In this document: in pieces, positions 59,706 through 61,376 of the stretch
Layout: each line of letters begins with the position of its first letter
How positions within the stretch are numbered: the stretch's first letter is position 1
Source of the DNA: Scatocola faecipullorum
Lineage (GTDB): Bacteria > Pseudomonadota > Alphaproteobacteria > RF32 > CAG-239
Direction of reading: 5' to 3'
Assembly: GCA_018714685.1 (NCBI GenBank)
Contig: DVNC01000036.1
Location: 1 to 61,376 of the forward strand
DNA length: 61,376 nt
Position numbers and translations under genes: made by a program
The notes under the pieces: generated by a model
Database searches by the model: none
What the model was told of the DNA's origin: nothing
What the model saw: the letters and a program-made list of their open reading frames with translations, nothing else

Positions 59706-60548
59706 TCAGAACTTGCCCTGATTCAAAAATTTGACGCACCTGCGAACAACTTCTTCATTTTTAAAAGGATTAAAAAACGTATTTTTTATCGTAATTGTTT
59801 GTTTGACGTCTTTTAGTTCGGCATCTTCGCCGCTTCCCAGCATTTGCCGCCATTTTTCGGGCAGCAGGAACAGGATTCGTTTCCACACCGGCACGCAATT
59901 GATAATGCCGACTTGCTGAGGATTCTCAAACGGCGGAAGGCGTTTGGCCGCTTCCGGCGTAACATCTTTCAGAATCGGTCCCAGAACCCGTTGAAAAAGC
60001 CGGTATTTGTCCAACAGCTTAAACAGAGTGCTTCCCTGATTCGGAGGGCTGACCTCTACAATCCGGTTGAGCTTTATTTTGTGCCGCCACGGCGAATCAA
60101 ACGAAAGCAATTTCCTTAAAATGACGCCGCCGATACCGTTTGTTACAAAAGAAACTTCCTGTACGTCTTCCAGATGATTCATAAAAAAGTCAAGCTGGCG
60201 AATGTGTCCGTCGATTCTCTTGCGGGTGGAAGGATAGTTGATTGCCGCGGCCATATAGCCGTTTTTCAGCGCCTCTCGCCACAAAGGCTTGAAGATGTTT
60301 TTGCTTTCGCCGAGTCCGTGCAGCATAATAACCATATGTCCCTTCTGCCGCGAAAGCTGGAAGACTTCAATATATTTAAGAAAAGCACGCCGGCAGTTCT
60401 CAAAACGGCCTTCCGCGCGCCGAATGTCCCAGTTATCCAGGAGCCGGTATTGTTTCGTCTTATAATTTCTCTGGATTCGCCACTTTTGATAAAAAAAGAC
60501 GTCTTCCCAGAATTGGCTGCCGCCCAGAGTAAAAAAGTCGAATCGCAT
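59706..60548 (-). CDS. Alpha/beta-hydrolase-like protein lacking the nucleophile serine
   Basis: A 280-aa protein with the alpha/beta-hydrolase/lipase plan: MLHGLGES (~76-83, oxyanion region) and an elbow-like segment SFVTNGIGGVI (~133-143). The usual elbow is x-H-S-x-G-G; here Asn-Gly replaces His-Ser (codons AAC GGT), so the catalytic Ser is missing. The protein may be a non-enzymatic derivative or use another residue. The SD CAGGAGTCTTAACCG precedes ATG 60548. It lies 17 bp after a lipoprotein gene, probably the same operon, and is not obviously part of the T4SS. Confidence 0.7.
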   Translation of the reverse strand: MRFDFFTLGGSQFWEDVFFYQKWRIQRNYKTKQYRLLDNWDIRRAEGRFENCRRAFLKYIEVFQLSRQKGHMVIMLHGLGESKNIFKPLWREALKNGYMAAAINYPSTRKRIDGHIRQLDFFMNHLEDVQEVSFVTNGIGGVILRKLLSFDSPWRHKIKLNRIVEVSPPNQGSTLFKLLDKYRLFQRVLGPILKDVTPEAAKRLPPFENPQQVGIINCVPVWKRILFLLPEKWRQMLGSGEDAELKDVKQTITIKNTFFNPFKNEEVVRRCVKFLNQGKF

Positions 60549-60565
60549 CGGTTAAGACTCCTGAA

Positions 60566-61003
60566 TCAGTTCTTTTGTGTAACGCCGGTGTCATTCGGAA
60601 TTGCCGTGATTGTCACCAGCGATTCGTCGCCGCCCAGCCGCTCAATCAGAATTTGAATTGCCCTGCGGTCGCGCAAGTAAGTCATATGGCTGATTTTTGC
60701 GCGCACAACCGCCACTTCCGACCAACGCAGCTTCGGCATTTCGGAAACGTAGAAATCATAAATGCTGTTGGCTGAAAAAGGAGTCGAAAAAATCAAACTG
60801 CCGCTCCAGTTCTGCCCGCTGCCCAGAGTTCTGGTCTCACCCATATCTATATAAGAGGGTTCCGGAAACGGAACATCGGGAAAACTTGCAAACGCCGGCG
60901 GAACTTCGGAACCGTCGACTCCTTTTAATATCGGCTTCTCCTGATTCCCGCAAGCCGAAAGGATTACAACTAAAGTTAGAGCTAAGATACTGTTTTTTAA
61001 CAT
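60566..61003 (-). CDS. Hypothetical lipoprotein
   Basis: A 145-aa lipoprotein: signal peptide with lipobox VILSAC (Cys ~18), then a small alpha/beta domain. No motif I can name. The SD AAGGTAGCATTT precedes ATG 61003. First of a two-gene unit with the hydrolase-like protein. The 180 bp upstream up to the rRNA-type promoter are A/T-rich and hold no other gene. Confidence 0.7.
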   Translation of the reverse strand: MLKNSILALTLVVILSACGNQEKPILKGVDGSEVPPAFASFPDVPFPEPSYIDMGETRTLGSGQNWSGSLIFSTPFSANSIYDFYVSEMPKLRWSEVAVVRAKISHMTYLRDRRAIQILIERLGGDESLVTITAIPNDTGVTQKN

Positions 61004-61182
61004 AAATGCTACCTTGTTATCTTTTTTCGTTATGCTATATTGAACCTATAGTAAGGCGATAAGGTTAAAAAAAAGGAAACAAACCCTCGTTTTCCTTTCA
61101 AAAAACATGCACAAAAAATTATCCTCTAATCAATGAGTTAGAAAAAATGTGAAAAAAAATCAAATTTTTTTGCTTTTTTGTG

Positions 61183-61211
61183 TTGACATCTTGCTTGGGT
61201 TGTCCTATAAA
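61183..61211 (+). promoter_or_regulatory. Strong rRNA-type promoter
   Basis: A perfect -35 TTGACA (61183-61188), a 17-bp spacer and a -10 TATAAA (61206-61211), preceded by A- and T-tracts (61141-61178) that look like an UP element. It is the strongest promoter in the window and has no ORF after it up to the edge. Confidence 0.8.
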
Positions 61212-61217
61212 CCACTT

Positions 61218-61376
61218 CGCCGACACGGTAACGGTGCTTCACTTAAAACACCAACCGAATGGCAGTTATAGAACAGAGTGAATAAGAAGAAAAAAGAGGA
61301 TACGCAGACGGTATTTAGTATTGAGAAAATATGAATAAAGTCTGAAGTATTCAAAGGAACCAAAGAAATTCTTTTA
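61218..61376 (+). ncRNA. Probable rRNA operon leader (partial)
   Basis: ~160 bases without an ORF follow the promoter. They contain GAGGATACGCAGACGG (61300-61315), which resembles an element I associate with alphaproteobacterial 16S leaders. The 16S gene would begin beyond the window. The assignment is by pattern only. Confidence 0.45.

Overview
The window reads as a chromosomal piece of an uncultured, probably alphaproteobacterial, organism. That assignment is inference. It rests on the strict VirB gene order, the palindromic GTCATT...CTTGA...AAT repeats at the left edge (a repeat style familiar from alphaproteobacteria), and an rRNA-type promoter and leader at the right edge. Nearly every base belongs to one of two trans-envelope machines. 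No relaxase, VirD4 coupling protein, transposase, integrase, tRNA or CRISPR array was seen.

Layout. (1) 1-236: REP-like palindromes and a terminator. (2) 237-12733, minus strand: a type IVb (R64/TCP-like) pilus operon. In transcription order it holds an OmpA-like envelope protein, a TcpQ/PilL-like lipoprotein, secretin PilN, PilO, PilP, assembly ATPase PilQ, platform PilR, a membrane-anchored pilin-domain protein, prepilin PilS and a PilT-like ATPase. (3) 13096-42187, plus strand: a VirB-type type IV secretion system (T4SS) in canonical order but with most parts multiplied or enlarged. There are three VirB2-like proteins (one is 916 aa), VirB3, VirB4, four Sec-exported coiled-coil proteins in the VirB5 position, VirB8, a VirB7-like lipoprotein, a second VirB8, VirB9 fused to a SPOR domain, a VirB10 apparently split into two giant repeat proteins (1305 and 1733 aa), and VirB11. 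(4) 42219-48101, minus strand: four genes of an accessory module (a bitopic protein, a secretin-like lipoprotein, a cytosolic protein and a 1029-aa acidic Trp-repeat protein). (5) 48244-49215: a double-HTH/S24 regulator with a palindrome inside its own promoter. (6) 49382-59608, minus strand: four VirB6 paralogues led by a 64-aa membrane protein; the last VirB6 carries peptidoglycan hydrolase modules. (7) 59706-61003: a lipoprotein and an alpha/beta-hydrolase-like protein without its nucleophile. (8) 61004-61376: a strong promoter and leader that probably drive an rRNA operon beyond the window.

How it may work together. The canonical parts (VirB3/4/6/8/9/10/11) can be recognised, so an active envelope-spanning T4SS is well supported. 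The unusual content is periplasmic or surface-exposed: long Asp-Gly repeat arms on the VirB10 halves, large Sec-exported domains on all VirB6 paralogues, coiled-coil VirB5-like proteins, and murein-binding or murein-cleaving domains (SPOR, M23, lysozyme-like) built into structural subunits. With no relaxase or coupling protein here, effector/toxin delivery or contact with another cell is a reasonable guess for its role, but that is inference. Start codons were chosen from Shine-Dalgarno spacing and signal peptides and often differ from the longest possible frame.
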